DNA of 64,000 nucleotides from contig JAIBAY010000010.1 in assembly GCA_019694975.1 (NCBI GenBank), forward strand, positions 1 to 64,000, given 5' to 3'. Positions 45,070 through 54,477 of the stretch are shown here, piece after piece (the first letter of the stretch is position 1; each line of letters opens with the position of its first letter). A program made the translations under genes and the position numbers. Under the pieces are notes generated by a model. It did not search any database and had not been told where the DNA came from. It was given only the letters and a program-made list of their open reading frames with translations. The stretch comes from Chitinophagales bacterium (GTDB lineage: Bacteria > Bacteroidota > Bacteroidia > Chitinophagales > UBA10324).

Positions 45070-46377
45070 TCACTTTACACCATTGGTGGCAGCATACGTG
45101 AGTGCAGCCACGAGTTTGTCAAGGTCGGCGAGGGAAGTATATACATGCGGAGTGATGCGGACACATTTGATGTTTTCCCATTCAATATTCACCGTATGAA
45201 TTTTATATTTAGCAAAGAGAAAGTCATTCAACGCTCCTGTAGTTATGCCATCCACAGACACGCCGCAGATTGCGCAGGAGAAAGCGTCTTTTAATGATGT
45301 ATGCAGTTTTACGCCGGGCACGTTCTTCACCTGGCCGGCCCAATAGTTTTTGAGGTAACGAAGGCGCGCCTCTTTTCGCTGTGTACCAATAGCATTATGA
45401 AAATCGAGGGCATAGCCGATTGCCATCTCCGCCGGAAACGAACGGGTGCCCTGTGCTTCAAATTTTTTGATGTCGGCACTCTGCGGATCACCGTTGGCAA
45501 AGAGTGGCCACACCGAAGGAATTTTTTCTTTCTTCACCCACAGCAAGCCGGTGCCGAAGGGTGCACACAACCACTTGTGCAGGCTGGTGCCCCAATAGTC
45601 GCAGCCAAGGTCGGGAATGTTATACTCGAAATGACCAAAGGTATGTGCCGAGTCGGAGATCACTTCAATAGCCGGGTTGATCTTCTTAACGGCATCGGAG
45701 ATTTTTTTCACGGGCTGAATCTGCCCCATCCAGTTGATCATGTGTGTAACATGCACTATCCTGGTTTTTTCCGTTATGGCACTTACAAACTGCCTCACGA
45801 AATAATCATCACTCTCCTGCGGCACTTCCAGGTTGAGCCAGATGAGTTTGATGCCATCGCGTTTTTCGCGCTGTTCCCAGGCATGTATCATGTTGGGATA
45901 GTCCTGACGGGTAAGAATCACCTCATCGCCGGCTGACAGGTTGAGCCCGAAGATGACCGTCTCAAGCGCTTCCGTTGCATTGCGGTTGATGGCAATCTCC
46001 TCGGCGCTGCATCCGGCAAGGAGTGCCAGCTTTTGGCGCAATGGTTCCCGTCCCAGGTCTAGTACATGCCACATGTAATAGCTGGGCGCCTCATTGCTCA
46101 TTTGAATGTATTTGTATTGCATCTCCTGAACATGCATGGTCTGCGGGCTTACGCCGCCATTATTCAGGTTGATGATATTGGGCGAAACAGTGTAGGCTTG
46201 CCGTATCATAGCCCAGAAATCTTCATCCTGCGCAAAATCAGCGGCGGGTAACTGTGCCCTGTACTTTACTGCTGCACTTACTTCTCCTATGCTGATGATG
46301 GTTGAAAATGCAGGGATGCCTGCAGCAGCAAACATGGCTGCTCCGGATTGTCTGATGAAGTTGCGGCGTGATGACAT
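45070..46377 (-). CDS. Exported class V aminotransferase/isopenicillin-N-epimerase-like PLP enzyme
   Basis: The 435-residue protein starts with a twin-arginine-type signal (SRRNFIRQSGAAMFAAAG), suggesting export of the folded, cofactor-loaded enzyme. The class V fold follows. It has NLNNGGVSPQTMHVQEMQ, AINRNATEALETVIFGL, the PLP phosphate-binding and aspartate region ISDSAHTFGHFEY, and the Schiff-base lysine in WGTSLHKWLCAPFGTG near residue 265. Relatives act as epimerases, cysteine desulfurases or kynureninase-like enzymes. The substrate is unknown. It is a single gene. Confidence 0.87.
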   Translation of the reverse strand: MSSRRNFIRQSGAAMFAAAGIPAFSTIISIGEVSAAVKYRAQLPAADFAQDEDFWAMIRQAYTVSPNIINLNNGGVSPQTMHVQEMQYKYIQMSNEAPSYYMWHVLDLGREPLRQKLALLAGCSAEEIAINRNATEALETVIFGLNLSAGDEVILTRQDYPNMIHAWEQREKRDGIKLIWLNLEVPQESDDYFVRQFVSAITEKTRIVHVTHMINWMGQIQPVKKISDAVKKINPAIEVISDSAHTFGHFEYNIPDLGCDYWGTSLHKWLCAPFGTGLLWVKKEKIPSVWPLFANGDPQSADIKKFEAQGTRSFPAEMAIGYALDFHNAIGTQRKEARLRYLKNYWAGQVKNVPGVKLHTSLKDAFSCAICGVSVDGITTGALNDFLFAKYKIHTVNIEWENIKCVRITPHVYTSLADLDKLVAALTYAATNGVK

Positions 46378-46613
46378 AGCGGCGAAGTATATATATGCGT
46401 CAGGAATAAAAGTAAGTTTGATAAAAGTAAATAAAATAGCATGGAGATAAGAAGCAGGTGTTAAAAATTTTTAGTTGAAAATGCGGTTGCGAAACAGTCC
46501 GTCACCTGCCTGTTTCACACTGCGGCCATCTGTTATTGCGGATCATCTGTGTTTTTTCTGTGTTGATTGCGTGGCACAAAAATGCTAATACGTTAAAGGA
46601 ATATCATCTCCGT

Positions 46614-49600
46614 TTACCAGTTGGCAGTAATCCTGCTGCCGGCTTCTTCATCATTCACGATACTGAGACAGGTATCAATCTCCTGCTGCATTTCCTTTAC
46701 ATGAGAGATGATGCCGACGATGCGGTTTTCCTTTCTGAGTGCACGCAATGTTTCAAACACAAGGTCGAGCGAATCTGCATCAAGTGATCCGAATCCTTCA
46801 TCGAGGAAAAAGAAATTCTGGTTCGACTGTGCATGTTGCTGAATGCTGTCGGCAAGGGCAAGGGCGAGCGAAAGCGCTGCCTGGAATTTTTGTCCGCCCG
46901 ACAATGTCTTCACGCTGCGTGTCTGCCCGTTGTTCATATAGTCGCGCACCAGGAAATTGTTGCCTTCGCTCAGTTCGAGCCGCATCTTTTGCCGGGTGAG
47001 TTTATAGAACCGTTCATTGGCAGCATTGCATAACTGCTGCAGATGAACACCGGATACATAGGTAACAAATCCGTTTGCTTTGAATAGTTGCCGGATAGTG
47101 GCAATGTCTTCGCCACGCAGCTGCACGGCACTTTGTTGCTGCATAATCAGTATGCGTTGCACCAGCTGCTGCTTTGCATGTCTGATCATCGCCTCCAGGC
47201 CGGCCAGCTGCCGATGAGTTTGTTCGGTGCCATCGGTCAGCGCCGTGATTTCCGACAGCAGCTGCGTATGCAGGGCCTGATCATACGTTCGTCCCGCGGC
47301 TTCCGTTTCCAATTCGTGCAGCAGCTGTTGGGTGGTGTGTAATTTTTGCTGATACAAAAGAATGGTCTGTTTCGCATCAGCTATATGCAATGATGAGGCA
47401 AGCAGTGCCGCGGCTTCTTTTTGGCTGATGCCGGAATCACTTGCCAGCATTCCGATATTGCCGTTCGTTTCCTGCAAGAGCAATGTAGTACGATCCTGTG
47501 CAGCATGACCGGCCGTGATGCTTCCTTTCAGCTGGCCCGCAGTGTTACGCAACTGCTGCAGCTGCTGATCAAAGGCATGGTAATTTTTTTCGGCGGTGAG
47601 ATAACCGTCATTCAGTTGCCTGATTTCTTCATCCAAAAAAGCTTCTTCCACGTCTTCATATTCCGCAGGCCTGATTAATACAAACTGTGAAAGCAGCAAA
47701 TCTACCTGCGCCTGAAGTGAGGCTGATGTTGCGTTGAGTGCTTCAAAAGTCAAACGTCCCTTTTCACGCAATGCCTCTTTTTCTATTTTCGATTTTTCAA
47801 TGGTTTCAAGCTGCAGTTCTATTGCGGCGATCTCCGTTTGACTTTTCGACGCTGCATCAAACTGAAGCTTAACTTTTTTAGCAGCTTCCCTGCTCCAGCC
47901 GGCCCAGGTAAAATTTTTATCGTGTTCCTGCAACATTGTGGTTGCCAGTAACAGCCTTTCCTGAAGCGATGACAATTGTTCCGCATAACCTGCTTCTCGG
48001 CTGCTTATGATATCCAGTTCGTGAATCAGCGCCTGCAGTGCTTCCAGCTTTTTTTGTGTAGCATCTTTTTCTGCCAACGCTTTTTTTACGGCAGCTTTTA
48101 CGGCTGTGGCAGACAGTATGTGCGGATGATCCGTGGCGCCGCAAAGCGGGCAAGGCTCTCCGGGCTTCAGCTGCGCGGCATGTTCTTCCAGTTTCTGCTG
48201 TAGTAATAAATGTTGTAAGGCGGCTGCGTGCTCGGTTATGTTTTCCTCAATCGTTTCGACAACTGTTCTCAGTTCACTGATCATTCCTGATGCGGACAGA
48301 TCGTCCGGCATTTCCCGGATCAGCTTATTAATCGCCGGAGTAAACAATGCTTGCCTTTGACTGGCAACTTTTTTCCGGGTTGCCATCACACTTTGTTGTT
48401 CCTTTTCCAATGCCTGAATGGCGGATACCATGGCATTTTTCTGCACAAACCAGTTGCTGATATCAGAGAGCTCCTGCAAATCGGGCAGTTGTGTTTTCAG
48501 TTCCTTCAGTTGTGCGGATAGGGCATCTTTCTGCAGTTGCAATGCTGCAAGTTCTCTATCGGCGCTTAGCAAAAAAATTGTGCCTTTGCTGCTCCGTTCC
48601 GCTGTTGCGCGAAGATCACTTTGTAACTGATGCAGCTGCTTTATTTTAATCAGTTCATCACAGCGTGATTTCAGTTCCTGCCTGTTTTCGAATGCTGCTT
48701 TTACGGCCGGAAACAAATTTTCCTTTTCCTGTAAAGCATGTATGGTTTGCTGCAACTGATCATGCTGTGCTTTCAGCGTTGCGTCCTGGCTGTTCATTTC
48801 TGCCTGCAATGCAGCGCTCCGTTCGAAGAGTGGCTTGAACTGCAGCAGACAAAATTCATAGTTTTTAATTCGTTGTTCGAGCAGGAGCATCTCTCCCTCC
48901 TGTTGTTGCAGTGACAGCTGTATGGATTTTTGTTCCACGATCCGTTCCGCTATTTTTTTAAGCTGCTGCAGTGATTGTTCCGTTATTCTTTTCTGTGCCA
49001 GTTCCTGCTGATGACTTTGAAGCTGTTGCAACAGCAGCTGCGATTCATTTTCTTTTGCGCTGATTTCTTCAGCGGTTATGCTGCCTGTCTGTTGCAACCG
49101 TTCTTCCAGCCGGATGCGTTGCTCATTGTTTTCGGCTTCCAGCGTGGCAGCTTTTTCTGACAAGTCGAAGCGTTGCAGGTGAAACAGTTCTTTCATCATC
49201 TCATTACGTTCCGCCTGGCCGAGCTCCAGGAACTCCTGGAATTTTCCCTGCGGGATGATGATGGTGCGCCGGAAGTTTTCATAACTCAGCTGCAGGATGG
49301 AAGCGATGGTGGTTACCTCCACCGGCTCCCATGTGTCATTTATCTTTTTATAAGCAGTGCGGTCCAGCGAGGTGATCTTTTCAAAGTTTTTGCTGTTGCG
49401 TTTTCCTTTTACCATGAAGCGGTATTCCTGTTCCTCTTTGCCCGCCTTGAAAATGAAGTCGATAAAAAGTTCTTTCGATTTCAGATTCATCATATTATAA
49501 GCACGATCATCGCGTTTGTGCAGCCGTTCTGTTTCGCCGTACAGTGCATAAGAGATCGCTTCAAGGATGGTGGATTTACCGCTGCCCACTGATCCGAAAA

Positions 49601-49697
49601 TGCCGAAGATGCCGGCTCCGGTCAGCGGCTGGAAGTCGATAGTTTGTTTTTCCCGGTAGGAATAGATACCGGCCAATGTAAGGCTGACGGGTATCAT
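46614..49697 (-). CDS. sbcC: Exonuclease SbcC (Rad50-like ATPase)
   Basis: The 1027-residue SMC-type protein has Walker A FGSVGSGKSTILEAIS at residues 33-48 and a Q-loop region (IIPQGKFQEFLELGQAER). Long coiled coils on each side of the zinc hook CPLCG (about residue 513) follow. The C-terminal signature is KTLSGGQKFQAALSLALALA, with Walker B FFLDEGFGSLD. With SbcD it forms a dsDNA exo/endonuclease that clears hairpins and blocked ends. It overlaps sbcD by 4 nt (ATGA), so the two are translationally coupled. Confidence 0.95.
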   Translation of the reverse strand: MIPVSLTLAGIYSYREKQTIDFQPLTGAGIFGIFGSVGSGKSTILEAISYALYGETERLHKRDDRAYNMMNLKSKELFIDFIFKAGKEEQEYRFMVKGKRNSKNFEKITSLDRTAYKKINDTWEPVEVTTIASILQLSYENFRRTIIIPQGKFQEFLELGQAERNEMMKELFHLQRFDLSEKAATLEAENNEQRIRLEERLQQTGSITAEEISAKENESQLLLQQLQSHQQELAQKRITEQSLQQLKKIAERIVEQKSIQLSLQQQEGEMLLLEQRIKNYEFCLLQFKPLFERSAALQAEMNSQDATLKAQHDQLQQTIHALQEKENLFPAVKAAFENRQELKSRCDELIKIKQLHQLQSDLRATAERSSKGTIFLLSADRELAALQLQKDALSAQLKELKTQLPDLQELSDISNWFVQKNAMVSAIQALEKEQQSVMATRKKVASQRQALFTPAINKLIREMPDDLSASGMISELRTVVETIEENITEHAAALQHLLLQQKLEEHAAQLKPGEPCPLCGATDHPHILSATAVKAAVKKALAEKDATQKKLEALQALIHELDIISSREAGYAEQLSSLQERLLLATTMLQEHDKNFTWAGWSREAAKKVKLQFDAASKSQTEIAAIELQLETIEKSKIEKEALREKGRLTFEALNATSASLQAQVDLLLSQFVLIRPAEYEDVEEAFLDEEIRQLNDGYLTAEKNYHAFDQQLQQLRNTAGQLKGSITAGHAAQDRTTLLLQETNGNIGMLASDSGISQKEAAALLASSLHIADAKQTILLYQQKLHTTQQLLHELETEAAGRTYDQALHTQLLSEITALTDGTEQTHRQLAGLEAMIRHAKQQLVQRILIMQQQSAVQLRGEDIATIRQLFKANGFVTYVSGVHLQQLCNAANERFYKLTRQKMRLELSEGNNFLVRDYMNNGQTRSVKTLSGGQKFQAALSLALALADSIQQHAQSNQNFFFLDEGFGSLDADSLDLVFETLRALRKENRIVGIISHVKEMQQEIDTCLSIVNDEEAGSRITANW

Positions 49698-50920
49698 GTG
49701 TGATCCTCCACAGCGAGCAGCTCTTTAAAAAGATGTTTGATGTTTTCGTTGGGCTGTTGACCGTAGCGGTGCATGAAGTAATCTTCAAACAGTTCCTGCA
49801 TACTTTTAGTGATGTCGGGACGGACCGTCTTATTTTTTCCTTCCTGGCTGATATTTTTCAATTCTGGAATAATATTCACCAGGAAAGGATGAGCCGACAT
49901 CAATTGCTTACGTTCTTCGGCAGTAAGAAAATCGCCGGTTACCATCGTGAGTTCCACTAAGGCTTCCTGATTATTTTGCAGCCATGCAATGGCTTCCGTC
50001 ATGTTTTCGGCGCGGTAACGCAGCAAACGCCGGCCTTGCTGCAGGGGAATTTCCATTACCACCACAGGTTGTCCGGGTTCGGCATCCACCAGCATTACAT
50101 ACTTCTGCTGATTAGATTCACTGAAACTGCAGGCCAGCGGACTGCTGCTGTAAATGACCGGGCAGGGAAAAGTGTCTATCAACTGTTTTCGGTGCAAGTG
50201 CCCGAGGGCCGCATATTGTATTGCTGAAGGAATATTCTCTGAATAAACAGCCTGTGCCCCACCGAGATGCAGAATGGGTTTCTCTTCTTCCGGTTCACCG
50301 GGAGGCGTTGTGCCTTTCTTCATAAAGAAAAGATGCGCGGCAAGCAGGTTGATACCTTGCTCATCACAATACTTATCAGCAAGTTGCTGCCAGTGCCGCT
50401 GCAATAAGTCACGCAAGGCAGATTCAGCGTCTTCCGTTCCCAGGAAGGTTTTCAGCCGTAATTCACTTGCATAAGGTGTAAGTAAAAGCCGCAACGGAAA
50501 GGAAATGCCCGGCAGCTGCAGTTCGATGAAGCCGGCATCGCTTTTAGTAACGGATATTCCATCAGCGAGTGCAAATGGCCTGACCATTGAATCAGGAAAG
50601 CCGGCGAAGATGATTCCGCATTCGCGGGCAAGAGGATCAGGTGCCTCAATGCGTTCGGGTGAATCATGATTTCCCGCAATAGCCACCACGGCGCGTTTGC
50701 CATTGGCCGCTAATCTTTTTACCGTTCGGTAAAAAAGTTCAACGGCTTCTGTGGAAGGATTGAAGGTATCGAATAAATCGCCTGCAATGATTACGGCAGC
50801 TGCCTGATGCTCTTCGGCAATGTGGCAGATCTCATCCAGCACCGCTTCCTGTTCGGGTAAGCGGGAAAAATTCTCCAGGCGTTTGCCAAGGTGCCAATCA
50901 GCCGTGTGAAGGATACGCAT
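49694..50920 (-). CDS. sbcD: Exonuclease SbcD (Mre11-like nuclease)
   Basis: The 408-residue calcineurin-type phosphoesterase has motifs LHTADWHLGKRL (I), AGDLFDTFNPS (II), VAIAGNHDSPER (III) and a late GHLHRKQ (V). These bind two Mn2+ ions. The C-terminal part contacts SbcC. The ATG at 50920 (two codons inside the TTG at 50926) places the first motif at the very start, as in the family. It is first gene of the sbcDC operon. Confidence 0.95.
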   Translation of the reverse strand: MRILHTADWHLGKRLENFSRLPEQEAVLDEICHIAEEHQAAAVIIAGDLFDTFNPSTEAVELFYRTVKRLAANGKRAVVAIAGNHDSPERIEAPDPLARECGIIFAGFPDSMVRPFALADGISVTKSDAGFIELQLPGISFPLRLLLTPYASELRLKTFLGTEDAESALRDLLQRHWQQLADKYCDEQGINLLAAHLFFMKKGTTPPGEPEEEKPILHLGGAQAVYSENIPSAIQYAALGHLHRKQLIDTFPCPVIYSSSPLACSFSESNQQKYVMLVDAEPGQPVVVMEIPLQQGRRLLRYRAENMTEAIAWLQNNQEALVELTMVTGDFLTAEERKQLMSAHPFLVNIIPELKNISQEGKNKTVRPDITKSMQELFEDYFMHRYGQQPNENIKHLFKELLAVEDHT

Positions 50921-50962
50921 CAACAATAGTTTTCAGAAGATACATCTTGAAGATAAGGAAAT

Positions 50963-51727
50963 TTACGATGTGCGGTCGAGGTAAAACGGGCTTGCCTGTG
51001 CAATGGGTGAAATCTGCAATTCGTTGATACAGACATTCGGCGGGAGCGTGGCACAATAGTACACCACGCCGGCGATATCATCTGCCACTAATGGCTGATA
51101 GCCTTTATAAACAGCCTTTGCTCTTTCCGTATCACCTTTGAAACGCACATTGGAGAATTCCGTTTCCACTGCTCCAGGATGAATGGCTGTCACCTTAATT
51201 CTGTGTTTCAGCAGATCGATGCGCATGCTTTGGGAGAGGGCATCCACTGCAAATTTAGAAGCGCAGTACACGTTTCCCTTTTCATACACCTGTTTGGCAG
51301 CCAGTGATCCCATATTGAAAATATGACCTTGTTGTTTCTTTATGAGGAACGGAACAATTGCGCTGGTTACATAAAGCAATCCTTTCACATTCGTATCAAT
51401 CATCTGGTCCCAGTCATCGGTGTTGCCATCCTGCAACAGGTCGAGGCCGGCGGCAAGGCCGGCATTATTCACCATTATGGAAATTTCATTTTTCCATTCA
51501 TCAGGCATTGATGCAACAGCCTTGTTAACGGCCTCCTTGTCGCGCACATCGAAATGCAATGTGAGCACCTCAGCATTGAATTCTTCTTTTAATGTTGAAG
51601 CAACATTTTGCAACCGCTCCACTCTGCGGCCTGTTATGATGATACGCCATTTATTTTTTGCAAAGATGCGTGCAATGGCATGGCCGAAGCCTGAGGTGCC
51701 GCCGGTGATGAAGATCGTATTAGTCAT
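50963..51727 (-). CDS. Short-chain dehydrogenase (YdfG-like SDR)
   Basis: The 254-residue classical SDR has the cofactor motif GGTSGFGHAIARIF near residue 9. The NNAG motif is VNNAGLAAGLD, and the active-site pair Y-x3-K is in YCASKFAVDALSQSM. The family signature AIHPGAVETEFSNVRF resembles YdfG/3-hydroxy acid dehydrogenases. It uses NADP(H), judging by RRVERL at the end of strand 2. The substrate is probably a hydroxy acid such as serine or allo-threonine. It lies 44 nt after the SGNH hydrolase gene on the same strand. Confidence 0.9.
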   Translation of the reverse strand: MTNTIFITGGTSGFGHAIARIFAKNKWRIIITGRRVERLQNVASTLKEEFNAEVLTLHFDVRDKEAVNKAVASMPDEWKNEISIMVNNAGLAAGLDLLQDGNTDDWDQMIDTNVKGLLYVTSAIVPFLIKKQQGHIFNMGSLAAKQVYEKGNVYCASKFAVDALSQSMRIDLLKHRIKVTAIHPGAVETEFSNVRFKGDTERAKAVYKGYQPLVADDIAGVVYYCATLPPNVCINELQISPIAQASPFYLDRTS

Positions 51728-51771
51728 TCTAAATGTATATTATGATGTTTGCGGCATCGTCACTGCCGTTA

Positions 51772-52470
51772 TTATTTTGTTACACTATTGCCGGACTGGT
51801 TCACTACTCCCGCAATCGTTGTTGTCAGTAAGGTGGCCCATTCGGCATACATTTTTGCTGAAGGATGGAGTCCGTCATCTGTCAGCAGCGAAAGATCATT
51901 CAATCCCTTTCTTGAAATTGCCGTCACATCTATATAATGCACACCATATTTTTCACTTTCCTCTTTATTGATTGCGTTGAAAAGATCTATTTCCTCTGCA
52001 ATCTTTAGCCTGTCGCGACCTTCGGCAAACGGTGTGGCGCCCCAATCAGGAATGGACAACACCACCACATGCAGCTTGTTGCCGGCCGCAAACCGGATTG
52101 CCAGCTGCAGCAAATCCACAAATTCTTTCCTGTAATCTGCAGCGCTTCTGCCGCGGTATTGATTGTTTACACCAATAAGCAAGGTTACGAAGTCATAGTT
52201 CTGCCGGATATCCGCCTGCTCAATGGCATGGAGCAGTTCATCTGTCGTCCATCCGGTTGTGGCGATGATACGCGGATTTTCCAGATAGATTCCTTTTGAA
52301 TGCAGTTGCAATACAGTTTGGTTGGGAAAACGGTCGGCTTCGTCAACACGTTCGCCGATGGTATAAGAGTCGCCGAGGCACAAAAGGGAATATTCTTTAT
52401 AGCTGCTTTGCATAATTTCTGCTGGTGAAAACGGGGGCAAGATGAGTAAGAAAATGATGAAGCGCAACAT
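51772..52470 (-). CDS. Exported SGNH/GDSL hydrolase
   Basis: The 232-residue protein has an N-terminal signal peptide (residues 1-15). The SGNH blocks are LCLGDSYTIGERV (block I Ser), block II Gly, block III LIGVNNQY and block V DDGLHPSAKMY (Asp/His). It is an esterase/lipase-type hydrolase of the periplasm or cell surface with unknown substrate. Start codons at 52470 (ATG) and 52473 (GTG) are both open; the ATG is preferred. It precedes the SDR gene by 44 nt and may share its transcript. Confidence 0.85.
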   Translation of the reverse strand: MLRFIIFLLILPPFSPAEIMQSSYKEYSLLCLGDSYTIGERVDEADRFPNQTVLQLHSKGIYLENPRIIATTGWTTDELLHAIEQADIRQNYDFVTLLIGVNNQYRGRSAADYRKEFVDLLQLAIRFAAGNKLHVVVLSIPDWGATPFAEGRDRLKIAEEIDLFNAINKEESEKYGVHYIDVTAISRKGLNDLSLLTDDGLHPSAKMYAEWATLLTTTIAGVVNQSGNSVTK

Positions 52471-52518
52471 CACTTTTATGACCGAAGCCGAAATTTTTTG
52501 AAACCAGGGTTTACCACC

Positions 52519-54075
52519 TCAATATACAACCAACAGCTTTTTGCTTTGTATTTCATTCCCTTTTTGCAGGGTGTAATAATAAGTATTGGACGACAGGTTC
52601 AGCTTTTTTGCATCAATCGTAAACCGGTGCCAACCCAATCGCAAAAAATCGTTTGTGATAATTTCAGCAACTTTTTTTCCAAACAAATCATACAGTGTAA
52701 GTGAGTAAATTCCCGGCCGGGTAATGTTCACTTCCAGGGTGGTCTGTCCGCTGAATGGATTCGGATAGTTTTGATAGAGGGTGAAGTGACTGGCTTCCGG
52801 CGCTGTTGTAGTTTCTGCGAGCGTGGCAATATCCACCATGGCTGTCCAAACGGAGGTGGAGATACCATCCTGCCGCGTCCATATCGGCGCAATTTTTCCA
52901 TCGCAGACACTGATGTTGGTATAATCGCCAAAGAAGACATCGGTGGTGAGCTGAAAGGGTTGTTCGCTGATTTTTTGATTGGTGAACGTTGTGCCGCCAT
53001 CAGTTGAATATGCCAGGTACACATCAGTTGACTGATCGACATAGTTGCGGCGGTCATAGAAGATAACGTAAATAAAACCGGTTGACTGATCAATATCCAT
53101 CCATGTAAGAAACTGGTGCTTGGCAAATGCATCATCATTCACTTTGAATGGTGCGCTCCATGTCGATCCTCCGTCACCGGATTTCGATAACCACACATCG
53201 GTATTGTCGGTACCATTGCGCTGATCGGTCCAGTTGACATAAATAGTTCCATGATAAGGACCGTTGCTCAAATCCGTTTCAGTAACCGGCAATCCATTGC
53301 AACGCAACATGCCCGGAATAAAATAATCCCATCCGCCCGGCTGATCCGCTACCACAATATCATCATCCAGCCAGGTGGTGCCACCGTCGAGTGACCTGTC
53401 GAAATAGAGCGTGTCGCGGTTTGACCAGCAAACATAAATTTCGCCATTGGCACCTATGGCAGGCACTGCGCCTTCGGCTGTGTTGTCGCCATCGAGGCAG
53501 TCCCCGGCAATGTTGCTGATGCGGACCGGCGTGCTCCATGTGGAAGCATGGTCAGTTGATTTTGAAAAGAGAATGACAGAGCTGTCGTTGGGGTTGGCGC
53601 TGCCATACTCATCAAATTGTGTCCAGGTAACATAAATGGTATTGGTAGTACGGTCAACGGTGGCCCATGCCTTGTCCTGCGCTTTGTTGCTATTTAAACC
53701 CGTATAGCTTCCTCCCGACCATGAAGTGCCCTGGTTGACAGACCGCTGGCAGACGATGCGGTCGATCCAGTTTCCGTTTGGCGGATTGGAAAGATGGATG
53801 AAATAAAAAACACCGCCGGTATCGGCGAACACGCAGGGATCGCCCCATACGCCATAGGGCGATTCCAGTGCATCTTTTTCCCAGGTTAATCCGCCGTCAA
53901 GCGATTGATACACGTAATTGATATTCGCACCGGCCACAATGTTGTTCGTGTTTTTCGGATTGATGCAAATGCTTGGTTCTTCGGGCCCGCCGCTATCATC
54001 AATTTTAATATTCTCGAATTGAGCGTATGCAATGCCAGATTCAACAAGAAGGAGCAATAACAATAACCGGTTCAT
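52519..54075 (-). CDS. Secreted sialidase/BNR-repeat beta-propeller protein with T9SS sorting domain
   Basis: The 518-residue protein has a signal peptide (MNRLLLLLLLVESGIAYAQ) and a six-bladed-propeller-type sialidase fold with BNR Asp-box motifs (SxDGGxTW: SLDGGLTWEKD, SLDGGTTWLDD, SGDGGSTWSAP, STDGGTTFTNQ). The C-terminal T9SS sorting domain begins YQNYPNPFSGQTTLEV and ends in SKKLLVVY. Sialidase catalytic residues (FRIP, Arg triad) are not evident, so it may be a sugar- or protein-binding propeller rather than a true sialidase. The ATG at 54075 fits the signal peptide; the frame is open to 54177. Confidence 0.87.
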   Translation of the reverse strand: MNRLLLLLLLVESGIAYAQFENIKIDDSGGPEEPSICINPKNTNNIVAGANINYVYQSLDGGLTWEKDALESPYGVWGDPCVFADTGGVFYFIHLSNPPNGNWIDRIVCQRSVNQGTSWSGGSYTGLNSNKAQDKAWATVDRTTNTIYVTWTQFDEYGSANPNDSSVILFSKSTDHASTWSTPVRISNIAGDCLDGDNTAEGAVPAIGANGEIYVCWSNRDTLYFDRSLDGGTTWLDDDIVVADQPGGWDYFIPGMLRCNGLPVTETDLSNGPYHGTIYVNWTDQRNGTDNTDVWLSKSGDGGSTWSAPFKVNDDAFAKHQFLTWMDIDQSTGFIYVIFYDRRNYVDQSTDVYLAYSTDGGTTFTNQKISEQPFQLTTDVFFGDYTNISVCDGKIAPIWTRQDGISTSVWTAMVDIATLAETTTAPEASHFTLYQNYPNPFSGQTTLEVNITRPGIYSLTLYDLFGKKVAEIITNDFLRLGWHRFTIDAKKLNLSSNTYYYTLQKGNEIQSKKLLVVY

Positions 54076-54477
54076 GCAAAAGAATTGAAATGTCATAAGC
54101 AGAGAAAGCACCACAAGACCTGTTCGGCTATTGGCTAAAATACGAGGAATCGTGATAGCAGGAATCATTACTGCCATTCCAAAATTGATTTCTTTTTACC
54201 GACAGTGGAATAAAATCATTTTGATACACCGGCGGGTTTATCCAGGCATGTAACCATGGCAAATGAAAACGATGCTGTACAGGTGCACCGTTCTGCAGAT
54301 ATAGTTACCCGCATTTTTTTCATATTAAGAAAGAAACGAGTGTGATCGAAATTATCGGAGACAAATCAGTATCGCCGGTGAATGCAAGCATTTTGCAATG
54401 ACAATGCATTCATAAATTAATGAGTCAAATTCAATTCGCCTTTCTTATTTTGCCAGAGCAAATTTTGCCTGTTGTCC
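54076..54477 (+). other. Divergent intergenic region before nuoM
   Basis: The 402 nt lie between the minus-strand T9SS gene and nuoM. Near 54450 TTATTTTG is a 7/8 match to the -7 box, about 20 nt ahead of the nuoM ATG. No RNA, repeat or supported ORF is seen. No remnant of nuoL or other complex I genes is present here. Confidence 0.35.
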
